Source of the DNA: an uncultured Acidobacteriia bacterium
GTDB lineage: Bacteria > Acidobacteriota > Terriglobia > Bryobacterales > Bryobacteraceae
Length of the DNA: 64,000 bases
Assembly: GCA_903851195.1 (NCBI GenBank)
Contig: CAINNJ010000022.1
Coordinates: 56,891-120,890, forward strand
Direction of reading: 5' to 3'
A program made the position numbers and the translations under genes. Shown here piece by piece: positions 43,740 through 52,884 of the stretch. The stretch's first letter is position 1. Every line of letters starts with the position of its first letter. The notes under the pieces were generated by a model, which saw nothing but the letters and a program-made list of their open reading frames with translations, was not told the DNA's origin and did not search any database.

Positions 43740-45785
43740 GTGAAGTTCCCCTCGCTGATCTTCTGTCTCATCGCAATTCCCGCTCTCCACGCGGCGGATG
43801 TCGAGTGGCCTGTCAACGGCGGGCCGGGAAACATCCGCTTTTCTCCTCTCACACAGATCAACCGCGCGAACGTCGCCCAACTCCAGGTCGCGTGGTCGTA
43901 CGATTCGCACGACGCGTTCAAAGACTCGGAGATGCAGAGCAATCCGATCGTCGTCGGCGGCGTTCTCTACGCCACCACGCCCACCCTCAAAGTTGTCGCG
44001 CTCGACGCCGCCACCGGCCATGAGATCTGGACCTTCGACCCCGCCGCCGGCGCGCCGCCGCAACGCCGCTACCGCCACCGCGGTGTCACCGTCTATCAGG
44101 ACCGCGTCTTCTTCACCTACCGCAACTTCCTCTACGCCCTCGACCGCCAGACCGGCAAACCCATCCTGAAGATCGATCTCCGCGAAGGCCTCGGCCGTCC
44201 CGCCGAAAAGATGAGTGTCAGCGCCAGCAGCCCCGGCGTGATCTTTGAGGACATGATCATCCTCGGCAGCACGGTTCCCGAAACGCTGCCGGGCTCGCCC
44301 GGGCATATCCGCGCCTGGGACACCAAAACCGGCAAGCTTCGCTGGATCTTCCACACCATCCCCTGGCCCGGCGAGTTCGGCTACGAAACCTGGCCCAAAG
44401 ACGCCTGGAAGGTCTCCGGCGGCGCGAACGCCTGGGCCGGCCTCTCCGTCGATCCGAAACTCGGCATGGTCTTCGCCGCCACCGGCTCGGCCTCCTTCGA
44501 TTTCTACGGCTCCAACCGCATCGGAGACGACCTTTTCGCCAACTGCGTGCTCGCTCTCGACGCCCGCACCGGCAAACGCGTCTGGCACTTCCAGGGCGTC
44601 CGTCACGATGCCTGGGACTTCGATTTTCCCGCCGCCCCCAGCCTCGTCACCGTGAAGCGGGACGGGCATGACGTCGATGCCGTCGCGCAGATCACCAAGA
44701 CCGGCTATGTCTACGTGCTGGACCGCAAAACCGGCAAACCGCTCTTCCCCGTGAAGGACCGCCAGGCGATGTAGTCGCCCCTCGAAGGCGAGAAACTTTC
44801 GCGCACCCAGCCCTACCCCGTGAAGCCCCCGCCCTTCACGCGCCAGGCCTTCACCGAAGACATGATCACCAACCGCACCCCGGAAGCGCACGCTGCCGTC
44901 CTGGCCAAATTCCGCAGTGTGGATTCCAAAGGCATATACACGCCGCCCAGCCAACGCGGCACCATGCTCTTCCCCGGCACCGACGGCGGCGCCGAATGGG
45001 GCGGGGCCGCTTATGACGCGGCCTCCGGCCTGCTGTACGTGAATTCCAACGAGCAACCCTGGATCATCCGCATGGTCACGCAGGATACGAAATCCCTCTA
45101 CCGCAATAACTGCGGCGGCTGTCATGGCGACGACCTGAAGGGCGCTCCACCGACCTTCCCGTCGCTCGTCGATATCGGCAAACGCTGGTCGCGCGAACAG
45201 ATCGCCGGCATCATCCGCGAGGGCACCGGCCGCATGCCCGGCTTCGACTACCTTGAACGCAATATCAACGAAATCGTGGAGTTCCTCGAAACCGGAAAAG
45301 ACACCGGCATGACGGCCGAAGAAGCCGCCCAAGCGGCCGCCGATCCGAATCACCTGAAATACCGCAACGAAGGCTACATCCTGTTCCGCGACCCCGATGG
45401 CTATCCGCCCCTCACCCCGCCCTGGGGCACCCTCAATGCCATCGACCTGAACAAAGGCGAGATCCGCTGGCAGATCCCGTTCGGTGAGTATCCGGAACTG
45501 GTCGCGAAAGGCATGAAGGACACCGGCAGCGACAACTACGGCGGCCCGGTCGTGACCGCAGGAGGACTGCTCTTCATCGGCGCCACCAGCTTCGACAAGA
45601 AATTCCGCGCCTACGACAAACTGACCGGCAAACTGCTCTGGGAGACCGTCCTCCCCGCTGCCGGAAACGCCACGCCCTCCGTCTATGAGATCGGAGGGCG
45701 TGAGTACGTCGTGATCGTCTGCGGCGGCGGCAAGAACGGCGCGCCCTCAGGCAGTTCCATCGTCGCGTTCGCCCTGCCGAAATAA
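43740..45785 (+). pseudogene. PQQ-dependent dehydrogenase with cytochrome c insert, split by in-frame TAG
   Basis: One continuous frame of 682 codons from GTG 43740, interrupted only by TAG at 44772-44774 (codon 345). Before the stop: signal peptide (SLIFCLIAIPALHA), then a quinoprotein propeller (NVAQLQVAWSYDSH, ALDAATGHEIWTFDP, HDAWDFDFPAAP). After it: [20 protein letters not shown], an inserted cytochrome c site CGGCH near 457 with GRMPGF as Met ligand region, and the rest of the propeller ([19 protein letters not shown]). Both halves keep normal family spacing and no base is lost. It is either a recent nonsense mutation, a sequencing error, or a readthrough gene. A TACAAT-like -10 lies about 13 bases before the start. 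Confidence 0.85.
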
Positions 45786-45811
45786 CTCCGCCACACTACA
45801 GCGAAAGCAGG

Positions 45812-45850
45812 GCAGATTGTAAAATCTGCGCGCCGGTTGATAACCGGCGC
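45812..45850 (+). terminator. Double hairpin after the PQQ dehydrogenase gene
   Basis: Two adjacent stem-loops: gcagatt/aatctgc with loop gtaa (45812-45829) and gcgccggtt/aaccggcgc with loop gat (45830-45850). The second is followed by a short pyrimidine run (tcttc). It may end the dehydrogenase transcript. The paired design also resembles extragenic palindromic (REP-like) elements. Confidence 0.5.
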
Positions 45851-45895
45851 TCTTCACTGAAACACGCCACAACTCGATTGCGTTACGATCGAACC

Positions 45896-46093
45896 ATGAA
45901 TCCGGACGTAACCAACGTCTTGAATCTGCCGTTTGTGCAGGTCACCCTGCCCATTCCGATCGGCATGTTTGCAACGGCGTGGTATCAGAATAAGCGGCTC
46001 GACAGGATCGTCCGGCAACTGGACGATTACTCAAGTAAGCAGGGGAACGCCACCGTCCCCCGCCCGGCCCAACGAACCTACCCCAGCATCTGA
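45896..46093 (+). CDS. Small membrane-type protein (65 aa)
   Basis: ATG at 45896 gives 65 residues with one hydrophobic stretch (VQVTLPIPIGMFATAWY) followed by NKRLDRIVRQLDDY, a pattern seen in many small one-helix proteins with a charged tail in Acidobacteriota. No strong ribosome-binding site is seen. Its end overlaps the convergent UxuA-like gene by 16 bases. Function unknown; could be spurious. Confidence 0.4.
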   Translation: MNPDVTNVLNLPFVQVTLPIPIGMFATAWYQNKRLDRIVRQLDDYSSKQGNATVPRPAQRTYPSI

Positions 46094-47181
46094 ATCAGCG
46101 CCTGAATATACCCGAACGCGAACGCGAACGCCTGCGCCCCGCCCTTATCCCCCGGTATCGACGGCACATGGTCCGGCATCAGCATATACGGATACCCGAC
46201 TTCCTGGTACGTCCGGATCGCCTCGATCATATTCACGCTCCCCGCATCCGGGAATGTCTCCTGGAAATCCCCGAATTTCCCGTGAATATTACGGAAATGC
46301 ACATTAAAGATCTTCTTCCGCGTCCCGAAATACCGGATCACGTCGTGGATCTCCTGATTCGGATCCTGCAGCATCTCCGACACAGTGCCCTGGCAGAAAT
46401 TCAGCCCGTGATACGGATTCTCATGCATCGCGACGAACTTCTTCAGCCCCGCCGGACTGCCCAGCACCGTGTGAACGCCCCGATACCCTTCCGGTTCCGG
46501 CATGCCCGGGTCATGCGGATGACACGCCATCCGGACCTTCGTCTCCGCCGCCACCGGAGCCACCCGGCTCAGGTAATAATCGATGCGCTCCCAGTACTCG
46601 TCCGCGCTCACCTTGCCCGCCTCGGTGAGCTTGTCCTTATCCGGCGCCGCTTTGTAGTTCCACGTGCTGTAAGTGCTCTCCCCGCGGCCCTTCGTCCGCT
46701 CCGGCAGCCGCACCACGCCCAGGATACTCATGTTGTATTTCACGGCCGGAATGCCGACCTTCGCGCAGTTCCGCAGCATCTGCTGAATCTGCTCGATCTG
46801 ACGGTCGCGCTCCGGGCTCTGGCCCAGCATCACCGACGCCATCGGCGCCTTCCCGATCGTCGCCGAAGGCAGCGGCACCGGCACCATGTCCAGCGAAATG
46901 CCGTGCTTCTCCACGCGCTCCCGCAGCTTCGAAAGGCCGTCCACCGACCATTTCTCGTCCAGTTGCGGCGAAATCTCTCCGCTGCAGATATGGTTCACGC
47001 CCAGCGACGACATCACGGACAACACATCGTCCGCATGCGAGTGCTGCGTGCCCACGTGCATGGTGGCCTTGCGCTTCGGCTCGTTGGACGTCAGCGCGGG
47101 TTTCCCGGGGCTCTGCGCCAGCGCGGCCTCGGCCAGTGCGACCGCGCCACCGGCGGTCTGGAAAAATTTACGGCGATGCAT
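46078..47181 (-). CDS. Exported UxuA-like TIM-barrel protein (paralogue)
   Basis: 367 aa with a Tat leader (HRRKFFQTAGGAVALAEAALA). Mannonate-dehydratase-like blocks: ACHPHDPGMPEPEG near 218, GLNFCQGTVSEML near 258, FNVHFRNIHGKFGDFQETFP near 290 and MLMPDHVPSIPGD near 335. Second exported UxuA-type protein of the window (see 32537). It lies 8 bases downstream of a NIPSNAP gene on the same strand, with a TIGR03437 gene before that, so the three may be one unit. Confidence 0.8.
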   Translation of the reverse strand: MHRRKFFQTAGGAVALAEAALAQSPGKPALTSNEPKRKATMHVGTQHSHADDVLSVMSSLGVNHICSGEISPQLDEKWSVDGLSKLRERVEKHGISLDMVPVPLPSATIGKAPMASVMLGQSPERDRQIEQIQQMLRNCAKVGIPAVKYNMSILGVVRLPERTKGRGESTYSTWNYKAAPDKDKLTEAGKVSADEYWERIDYYLSRVAPVAAETKVRMACHPHDPGMPEPEGYRGVHTVLGSPAGLKKFVAMHENPYHGLNFCQGTVSEMLQDPNQEIHDVIRYFGTRKKIFNVHFRNIHGKFGDFQETFPDAGSVNMIEAIRTYQEVGYPYMLMPDHVPSIPGDKGGAQAFAFAFGYIQALIQMLG

Positions 47182-47189
47182 GATTACGG

Positions 47190-47816
47190 TTATCGTATAT
47201 CAGAAAACCCGGTGGCGCGAACCAGCGAGTTGCTGATGTTCGAAACGATGTCCGCGTCGGCGAGTCCAGGCGTTACCCGCAGCTTCTGCCACGCCGGGTC
47301 GGACCCGAACGCCTTCCACAGTTTGTCCCGCGCCGCCAGATCCTCGAACGCCAGCATGTACGTCAGGTGAGGCAGTTTCGCCCCCACCAGCGCCTCGCCG
47401 AAGAACACCGGATTCATGCCCAGCCGCTGGAAGATCTGCATCTCGCCGTTGTTGAACATGTCGATCTTCTTCTGCAGCGTCACCGCGTCGTTCGATTCAT
47501 AGGTGCGGATCTCGAAAATGTGTCCGCCCGGGGACGCCGGCGGCAGCTTCAGTTCCGGCATCCCCGTAAACGCCCGCAGAATCGTCCGCTCATACCGGAT
47601 GTACCCGGTGGCGTCCGCCAGTTTCTCGTCGATCCGCTCTGCCTCCGCGAAGGACGTGTAAGTCAGCAGCAGCGTCTGAAACGGACTGTTTTCCGAAACG
47701 AAAGCCGTGAAAGCGCCGAAGGGACCAGCCAGCCCGGCGGGCTTCGCCGAAAGCAGCTTGCTGGGCACGCCGTTGCGGAGCTGATACGTGCGGAGTTCGT
47801 AGTATTGCCGGCTCAT
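47190..47816 (-). CDS. NIPSNAP family protein
   Basis: 208 aa, two ferredoxin-like repeats: YYELRTYQLRNG at the start and IFEIRTYESNDA near 100, with FGEALVGAKLPHLTYMLAFED near 145 cut at the turn. NIPSNAP proteins are dimeric alpha-beta barrel proteins of largely unknown function; in this group of bacteria they are common near sugar-isomerase genes. No signal peptide. The start overlaps the preceding gene's stop by 4 bases. Confidence 0.83.
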   Translation of the reverse strand: MSRQYYELRTYQLRNGVPSKLLSAKPAGLAGPFGAFTAFVSENSPFQTLLLTYTSFAEAERIDEKLADATGYIRYERTILRAFTGMPELKLPPASPGGHIFEIRTYESNDAVTLQKKIDMFNNGEMQIFQRLGMNPVFFGEALVGAKLPHLTYMLAFEDLAARDKLWKAFGSDPAWQKLRVTPGLADADIVSNISNSLVRATGFSDIR

Positions 47817-49591
47817 TTTCCATCCGGTGAAATCGCGATGTTGACCACGTTGCTGTTCACCCCGTTCACGTTGATGAACAGCTGCACGGCCGGTCCGGGC
47901 GTGATGTCGTCCGGTATTACCAGGTTGATCTGATAAAGCCCGGCCGCGGTCGGCGTCAGTCCCGCGAACGGCGCGATCAGCTGGCTCAGATGCCCGGAGA
48001 AGAAGCCGCCGAAGTTCACCATCACGTTGGCGATCGATTGCAGCGGCTTGCCCGCCGTGCCATCGTTCGAAGGCTGGCCTTCCATGGCCGCCGGGGAAGT
48101 CGGTCCGAGCCCGATCGCGTAAATCACAATCACGTCGCCCGGCTTGGCGGGATGAGTCTTGAACACCGCATCCGGAACGCTGGTGGGGAACGGCAGAGTC
48201 CCGTCGGTCGCATTCACGATCGTGCCGTAGCTTCCGGTTCGGGTCAGCAACCGCGGCATCGAGCGGTTCACCTGGATGGAGCGGATATTGCCCTGCGTTC
48301 CGCCCGCCACCACCTGCACGGTGTTCACCTGCGCGGGATCCAGCGAGTACGGCGCCTGGAAATTCACCTGCCCGGGCGACACGAAAAACAGCGGCGCGGG
48401 GACGCCGTTGACCAGCACCTGCGTGCCCGCGAGCGAAGTCGCCAGAGGCAGCGACGGGGCGGCCGTGAACGTTCCTGACGGCGCGAACTGCGTGCCGAAG
48501 ATGGCCGCGATGTCTCCCGGTGAGATGGCTTCCTGCGCGTATGTCGAGATGTTCACCACGCCGCCCGGCAGAATCGCCGGAGCGCCCGCGGCCGCCACCA
48601 CTAGCTGATACGGAAGGGGCACCTGCGCGTTGTTCGCGGCATTTGACGTCACCGTGATGGTTCCGTTATAAATGCCGGGCGCAAGACCGGTGGGATCCGC
48701 GGTGACGAGCAGGCTGTTCGGAGAGGTCGCCGACGCCGTCAGAAATTTCGCCGAACTGCTGCCGCCCGTCACATTCAGCGAGCCCTGGCCGATGTTATCG
48801 AAGCTCACCACGGCATACTGCGGGGTCCCGCCCTGCACGGCGACCAGCCGGGTCGCGCTGTTGCTGCTGAGCTGAAGAATCGGCGACGACGTAATCACCA
48901 TGCTCACCGCAATCGTTTTGTTGTCGGCCGCCACGGACGACCCGCTGATCGCGACGCTGCCGGTGTAAGTGCCCGCGCCCAGTCCGGCCGGAGCCGCCAC
49001 CTGGACCAGCCACGGAGACACCGCCGGAATCAGGCCGCCGCTGCCGCTCACAAACGCCAGCCAGTTGCCGCCGGACTGCGTCGTCACCGCGCCTTTGACA
49101 CCCGTGCCGGTCGTGAAAATGTTGAAAAAGCTCTTCGGCAGCGCGCCGCCGTTCGGCGTGACGTACGCGGTGATGCTGGCCGGGACACTGGCGGTGTTCA
49201 CCGTGACGGCAATATCCTGCGGCGCGTCGATCGCGTTAGGGTCGGTCAGCGTGATGAACTCGGTGTACGTCCCGCCGGCCAGCGAGCCCACATTCAGCGC
49301 GATATTGACCGCATAGCAGTTCCCGCCATTTCCGGAGCAACTGCCGCGCGTGCCCACGCTGGCGGAAAGCCAGGTCGCGGACGACATCGGCGTCAGTGTC
49401 AGACTGCCGTCTCCCAAATTCAGAGCCTGCACCGTCTGCGAGGGGCCATTCGAGCCCGTCACCGTATTAACGGGACCGACCGTATTGGTGCTCAGCGCCA
49501 GACGAGGCGCCGCGCTCAGATCCGCGGCGGTTATCAGCGCGGAGGCGCAGGTCAGGACGAGAAAGACAGCTTTCGATTTAGATTGCATCAT
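47813..49591 (-). CDS. Secreted BACON/Ig-like repeat protein with TIGR03437 C-terminal domain
   Basis: 592 aa. Signal peptide (AVFLVLTCASALITAADLSA) and three or four beta-sandwich repeats of about 100 residues (LTPMSSATWLSAS, TQSGGNWLAFVSGSGG, then SLNVTGGSSSAKFLTA). From about 345 the Solibacter-type C-terminal domain follows (AISPGDIAAIFGTQFAP, VLVNGVPAPLFFVSPGQVNF, VIVIYAIGLGPTSPA). This domain family is strongly linked to Bryobacterales and is the best taxonomic marker in the window. Role unknown, probably cell-surface or secreted. A short purine-rich GGAAGGAAAA precedes the ATG. Confidence 0.88.
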   Translation of the reverse strand: MMQSKSKAVFLVLTCASALITAADLSAAPRLALSTNTVGPVNTVTGSNGPSQTVQALNLGDGSLTLTPMSSATWLSASVGTRGSCSGNGGNCYAVNIALNVGSLAGGTYTEFITLTDPNAIDAPQDIAVTVNTASVPASITAYVTPNGGALPKSFFNIFTTGTGVKGAVTTQSGGNWLAFVSGSGGLIPAVSPWLVQVAAPAGLGAGTYTGSVAISGSSVAADNKTIAVSMVITSSPILQLSSNSATRLVAVQGGTPQYAVVSFDNIGQGSLNVTGGSSSAKFLTASATSPNSLLVTADPTGLAPGIYNGTITVTSNAANNAQVPLPYQLVVAAAGAPAILPGGVVNISTYAQEAISPGDIAAIFGTQFAPSGTFTAAPSLPLATSLAGTQVLVNGVPAPLFFVSPGQVNFQAPYSLDPAQVNTVQVVAGGTQGNIRSIQVNRSMPRLLTRTGSYGTIVNATDGTLPFPTSVPDAVFKTHPAKPGDVIVIYAIGLGPTSPAAMEGQPSNDGTAGKPLQSIANVMVNFGGFFSGHLSQLIAPFAGLTPTAAGLYQINLVIPDDITPGPAVQLFINVNGVNSNVVNIAISPDGK

Positions 49592-49667
49592 TTTCCTTCC
49601 ACACGAGTAAACACCGCCAAACGGCGCGCGGCGGGGCTAAGGCGCCGGCTCACGGAACCAGGAAACT

Positions 49668-50621
49668 TCAATAAACAAAGCCCAGCTTTTTCAGAGTAGC
49701 GCCGGGTTCCTGATCTTCAAACTGCAGCAACATCCCTTTTTCATAGCCATCCTGCAGAGCCACGCCCGCCGGCGGCAGATCGAACGGGAATACCTTCTTC
49801 AGCACGTCGAGATCCGGAGATACCGGCCCTCTGCCGGTCAGCCCCGCCTTGCCCATGAACCATCCGGCGAAACGCGGATTCTCCGTCGGCACGCCGACAA
49901 AACGCGTATCGCCCCAGTTCAGCGCGGCGAGTTTCCGCCCGGCATCCAGACAGTGCAGGCACTGCGGATTGAAGAAATAAACGAACACTTTTCCCTTATT
50001 GAGCGAAATGACGCTGCCATCCTCGGCTTTCACCGTCTCCGGCGCTTTCGTCCCCGTGTGGCGCGTCAGGTTCACGCCATAAGAAACCACCGCGAACACC
50101 GTGACCGCGCCCAGAATCACCAGCGCGGGCCGCAACCCGTCGGAATTTCTCGCCCACCAGCCCGCCGCAATGGCCAGCAGCAGCATAATGCCGTCGCTCA
50201 GGAAGAAACCCGGCCCCACCGCGCGCTTGAGCCACGGGAAGCAGGAGCACTCGGCGCCCCGCAGTTCGTTGTAGTGAATCCCGATGAAAATCATGAACGC
50301 CACCAGCAGCAGGCTGGTAATGATCGAGCCCCAGCGCCGGAATCGCGGCACCAGCAGCAGCACGCCCCCGAACGTCTCGGCAATGCCGAAGCCGAGCGCG
50401 GCCGCCAGACTCAGTTGCTCCGGCACGCGCGCCTGCGCCAGACGTACGGCCGCGCCCGCCGGATCGGTCACCTTCCAGAGGCCCGCCACCAGAAATACCA
50501 GCGAGATAAGAATGGCCGAGACCCAGTTCAGCACCGTGCGCCAGCCCTGCTGCGGGTCAAGGCGGACGTAGTGGCCGGTGGACGCCGGGTTCTCCAGCGT
50601 CCCCGGCTGCGTTTCTGACAT
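49668..50621 (-). CDS. MauE/DoxX-like membrane domain fused to thioredoxin-like domain
   Basis: About 317 aa. The first half has four membrane helices in the MauE/DoxX pattern (ILISLVFLVAGLWKVTDP, LGFGIAETFGGVLLLVPRF) with a paired cysteine ECSCFPW near 124. The second half after a further helix is a thioredoxin-like fold with FFNPQCLHCLDAGRK (CLHC near 220). MauE-type proteins pass electrons for disulfide exchange, and the fusion suggests a self-contained membrane thiol relay delivering reducing or oxidising power outside. Transcribed away from the ECF sigma gene 36 bases off; shares context with the DsbA-like gene at 51202. Confidence 0.78.
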   Translation of the reverse strand: MSETQPGTLENPASTGHYVRLDPQQGWRTVLNWVSAILISLVFLVAGLWKVTDPAGAAVRLAQARVPEQLSLAAALGFGIAETFGGVLLLVPRFRRWGSIITSLLLVAFMIFIGIHYNELRGAECSCFPWLKRAVGPGFFLSDGIMLLLAIAAGWWARNSDGLRPALVILGAVTVFAVVSYGVNLTRHTGTKAPETVKAEDGSVISLNKGKVFVYFFNPQCLHCLDAGRKLAALNWGDTRFVGVPTENPRFAGWFMGKAGLTGRGPVSPDLDVLKKVFPFDLPPAGVALQDGYEKGMLLQFEDQEPGATLKKLGFVY

Positions 50622-50657
50622 ATGCACTAGTTTACGGCCTGCTGTCACAAACCGGAG

Positions 50658-51215
50658 TTGTGCGTCGTTATAGAGGGTGTGAACGCGGAAACCAAAGCAC
50701 TGGACGGAATACCGGCGCGCGAGGCCGTCTTCGATTTCGAGACCTTCTTCCACGCGCACTACGAACGCGTCGCGCGGGTGATTGCTCGCGTCGTGAAAGA
50801 TCCCGCGCGCGCCGAAGAACTGGCCGTCGAAGTCTTCTGGAAACTGTGGCGTCAGCCCGGCGCGCAGGGCGATCACGCCGGCCCGTGGCTCTATCGCACC
50901 GCCGTCCGGATGGCTCTCGACGAACTGCGCCGCTTCGCGCGCCGCAACCGGTACGAGGGAATGTTCGGCCGGGGCAGCGATCCGCCCACGCCCGAACAAA
51001 TGCACTCCGCGGCGGAAGAACAGAGCCAGGTCCGGTTGGTGTTGTCCCGTCTCGAAACCCGTCAGGCGGAACTGCTCATCCTGCGCGGCGAAGGCCTGAG
51101 TTACGGAGAACTCGCCACGGCTCTCGACCTGAATCCGGCATCCGTCGGGACCTTCGTGAGCCGCGCACAACAGGCGTTTCGAAAAGAATATGTGAGGCAA
51201 TATGGAGCGCAATAG
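50658..51215 (+). CDS. ECF-type RNA polymerase sigma factor
   Basis: Up to 185 aa. Sigma region 2 (FFHAHYERVARVIARVV, ARAEELAVEVFWKLWRQP, GPWLYRTAVRMALDELRR) and region 4 (LSRLETRQAELLILRGEGLS, ATALDLNPASVGTFVSRAQ) are clear; the linker and DNA-binding HTH are complete. Possible starts are TTG 50658 or GTG 50679; both have poorly spaced ribosome-binding sites. The next gene overlaps it by 14 bases and has a cytoplasmic head plus an extracytoplasmic DsbA fold, as expected of a redox-sensing partner. Confidence 0.83.
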   Translation: MCVVIEGVNAETKALDGIPAREAVFDFETFFHAHYERVARVIARVVKDPARAEELAVEVFWKLWRQPGAQGDHAGPWLYRTAVRMALDELRRFARRNRYEGMFGRGSDPPTPEQMHSAAEEQSQVRLVLSRLETRQAELLILRGEGLSYGELATALDLNPASVGTFVSRAQQAFRKEYVRQYGAQ

Positions 51216-51981
51216 CAATCTGGAGTGCAATGAAATGACAGACAAATGGGTGGACGACCGGCTGGCCGCACTGGCGCCGGATACGCAGATCAATGGCGCG
51301 GTCTGGCAGCCCAACGCCGCCAGGGCTTTCAACCGTCTGCGGGAACGCGACCGCGGCGCCCGCGCCCGCCGCTGGTTCCTCGCCGCCGCGGGCGCTTCCG
51401 CGGCGGGCGTGGTCCTGCTCACCGTGCCCGCGCAACAGGCCTGCGCGTCCTGCCTTCTCCCGCTCACCGAAGCCTCGGATTTCCGGCAGTCCGGCCCTCC
51501 CGACGCCCCCATCGGCTGCGAGATCTACTCGGATTACGAATGCCCCGCCTGCGCCGTGCTTTTCCAGGAGACCGTTCCGAAGCTGACCGAACAGTACGTC
51601 AACACCGGCAAGGTCCGCCTGCTGCACCGCGACCTGCCGCTTCCCCAGCACCGCTTCGCCCGACTCGCCGCCAGCTACGCCAATGCGGCGGGCTCTCTCG
51701 GACATTACGACCTTGTCGCGAACCAGCTGTTCCGCACGCAGAAAATCTGGGGCGCCGACGGCAACGTCGATGCGCAGGTCGCGCAGGTTCTCGCCCCCGG
51801 CGTCCTGCAGCAGGTGCGGAAACTCGTGCAGACCCGTCCGGCGCCGGACGTCTTCGCCAATCCGGATCACGTGAACCAGACGCCCTCCATGGTCATCGTT
51901 TACAAAGGAAAACGCACCGTCATCGCCGGCGTCGTGCGCTTCGAAGATCTGAAAAAATATCTCGACGAACTCTTACGCTGA
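51202..51981 (+). CDS. Membrane protein with DsbA-like thioredoxin domain, possible anti-sigma factor
   Basis: 259 aa. A short cytoplasmic head (DKWVDDRLAALAPD), one membrane helix near 58-77 (WFLAAAGASAAGVVLLTVP) and an extracytoplasmic DsbA/thioredoxin domain with the active site YECPACAVLFQETVP near 110, cis-Pro region TPSMVIVY near 230. Overlap with the sigma gene and the layout suggest an anti-sigma factor whose outer domain senses thiol state, or simply an exported oxidoreductase under the sigma factor's control. No zinc-binding ZAS motif is visible. Start 51202 (GAGG 5 bases upstream) or 51235. Confidence 0.72.
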   Translation: MERNSNLECNEMTDKWVDDRLAALAPDTQINGAVWQPNAARAFNRLRERDRGARARRWFLAAAGASAAGVVLLTVPAQQACASCLLPLTEASDFRQSGPPDAPIGCEIYSDYECPACAVLFQETVPKLTEQYVNTGKVRLLHRDLPLPQHRFARLAASYANAAGSLGHYDLVANQLFRTQKIWGADGNVDAQVAQVLAPGVLQQVRKLVQTRPAPDVFANPDHVNQTPSMVIVYKGKRTVIAGVVRFEDLKKYLDELLR

Positions 51982-52012
51982 AAACCCTCCGGCTGGCGTA
52001 AAATCTCCAGTA

Positions 52013-52882
52013 ATGAGCAGAATCGCCGTCCTGATCTTCGCGCTGCTCTTCCAGGAGTTCGCGCACGGCGCACGCGGCTCGGAAGCCCTCCTGGTGCCGG
52101 GCAAAAACTGGGAACTCCTGGGCGAAGGCTACCAGCTCACCGCCGATTCCGCCGTCGACCACGCCGGCAATATCTTCTTCACCGACGCGCGCAATAACCG
52201 GATCTACAAAGTCGATTCCGGCGGCCACATCGCCCTCTGGAAAGAGGAAAGCGGCGGCGCCCACGGCATCGCCTACGGGCCCGACGGTCTGCTCTACGCC
52301 GGCCAGCACAATCAAAAAAGGATCGTGGCTCTGTCAGCCGACAGAACCGAGTCCGTACTGGCCGAAGATGTGCAAACGCACCATCTGACCGTCACGGACC
52401 GCAACCAGATCTATTTCGCCGACGCTCCCAATCACCGCGTCTGGCTGCTGGACGCCGCCGGCATGAAGCGCGTGGTCACCGAACAGGTCGATTGGCCGCA
52501 CTGCCTCCGTCTCTCGTCCGACCGCACCCGTCTGCTCGTCACCGACCCCCACACCGCCCAGGTGATGCGCTTCCCGATTCAGCCCGATGGTGGCCTGGCG
52601 CGCGGCGAACTCTTCTGCCGCCTCAAAACGCGGACCGGAACCACCGCCACCGAGGCCGGCGGCATGGCCTTCGACAGCGGCGGCTACTTCTACGTCGCGA
52701 CGAACCTTGGCGTCCAGGTCTTCGACGCGACCGGACACAGCGTGACCACCCTCGACCCGCCCGGCAAAGGCGAGGTATCGGACGTCTTCTTCGCCGGCGA
52801 CCACATGCAGTGGCTCGTCGTGACCGATGGCGAGAAGCTTTACCGCCGAGCCGTGCGCCGCCACGGCGCCGCGCGGAACTGA
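52013..52882 (+). CDS. Exported SMP-30/gluconolactonase-like beta-propeller
   Basis: 289 aa with a signal peptide (RIAVLILFALLFQEFAHG-type core). Propeller repeats: GNIFFTDARNNRIYKVD, GAHGIAYGPDGLLYAGQHNQ, DRNQIYFADAPNHRVWLLD, TRLLVTDPHTAQVM, GGMAFDSGGYFYVATNLGVQ. Family members are lactonases or simple sugar-lactone binding proteins; the calcium-ligand Asn/Asp set is mostly kept. Followed after 2 bases by the metallo-beta-lactamase-fold gene, so the two were likely co-expressed for hydrolysis of a ring ester. Confidence 0.8.
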   Translation: MSRIAVLIFALLFQEFAHGARGSEALLVPGKNWELLGEGYQLTADSAVDHAGNIFFTDARNNRIYKVDSGGHIALWKEESGGAHGIAYGPDGLLYAGQHNQKRIVALSADRTESVLAEDVQTHHLTVTDRNQIYFADAPNHRVWLLDAAGMKRVVTEQVDWPHCLRLSSDRTRLLVTDPHTAQVMRFPIQPDGGLARGELFCRLKTRTGTTATEAGGMAFDSGGYFYVATNLGVQVFDATGHSVTTLDPPGKGEVSDVFFAGDHMQWLVVTDGEKLYRRAVRRHGAARN

Positions 52883-52884
52883 AC

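Noticed and set aside
44772..44774. Pyrrolysine or selenocysteine-like recoding of the TAG in the PQQ gene
   Set aside because: No reason in this family for pyrrolysine at this surface loop, and no supporting signal nearby; mutation or error is simpler.
46168..47370. 400-codon open frame opposite the UxuA-like gene
   Set aside because: It is Arg/His/Leu-rich without family motifs and lies antisense to a clear gene; typical GC-driven shadow.
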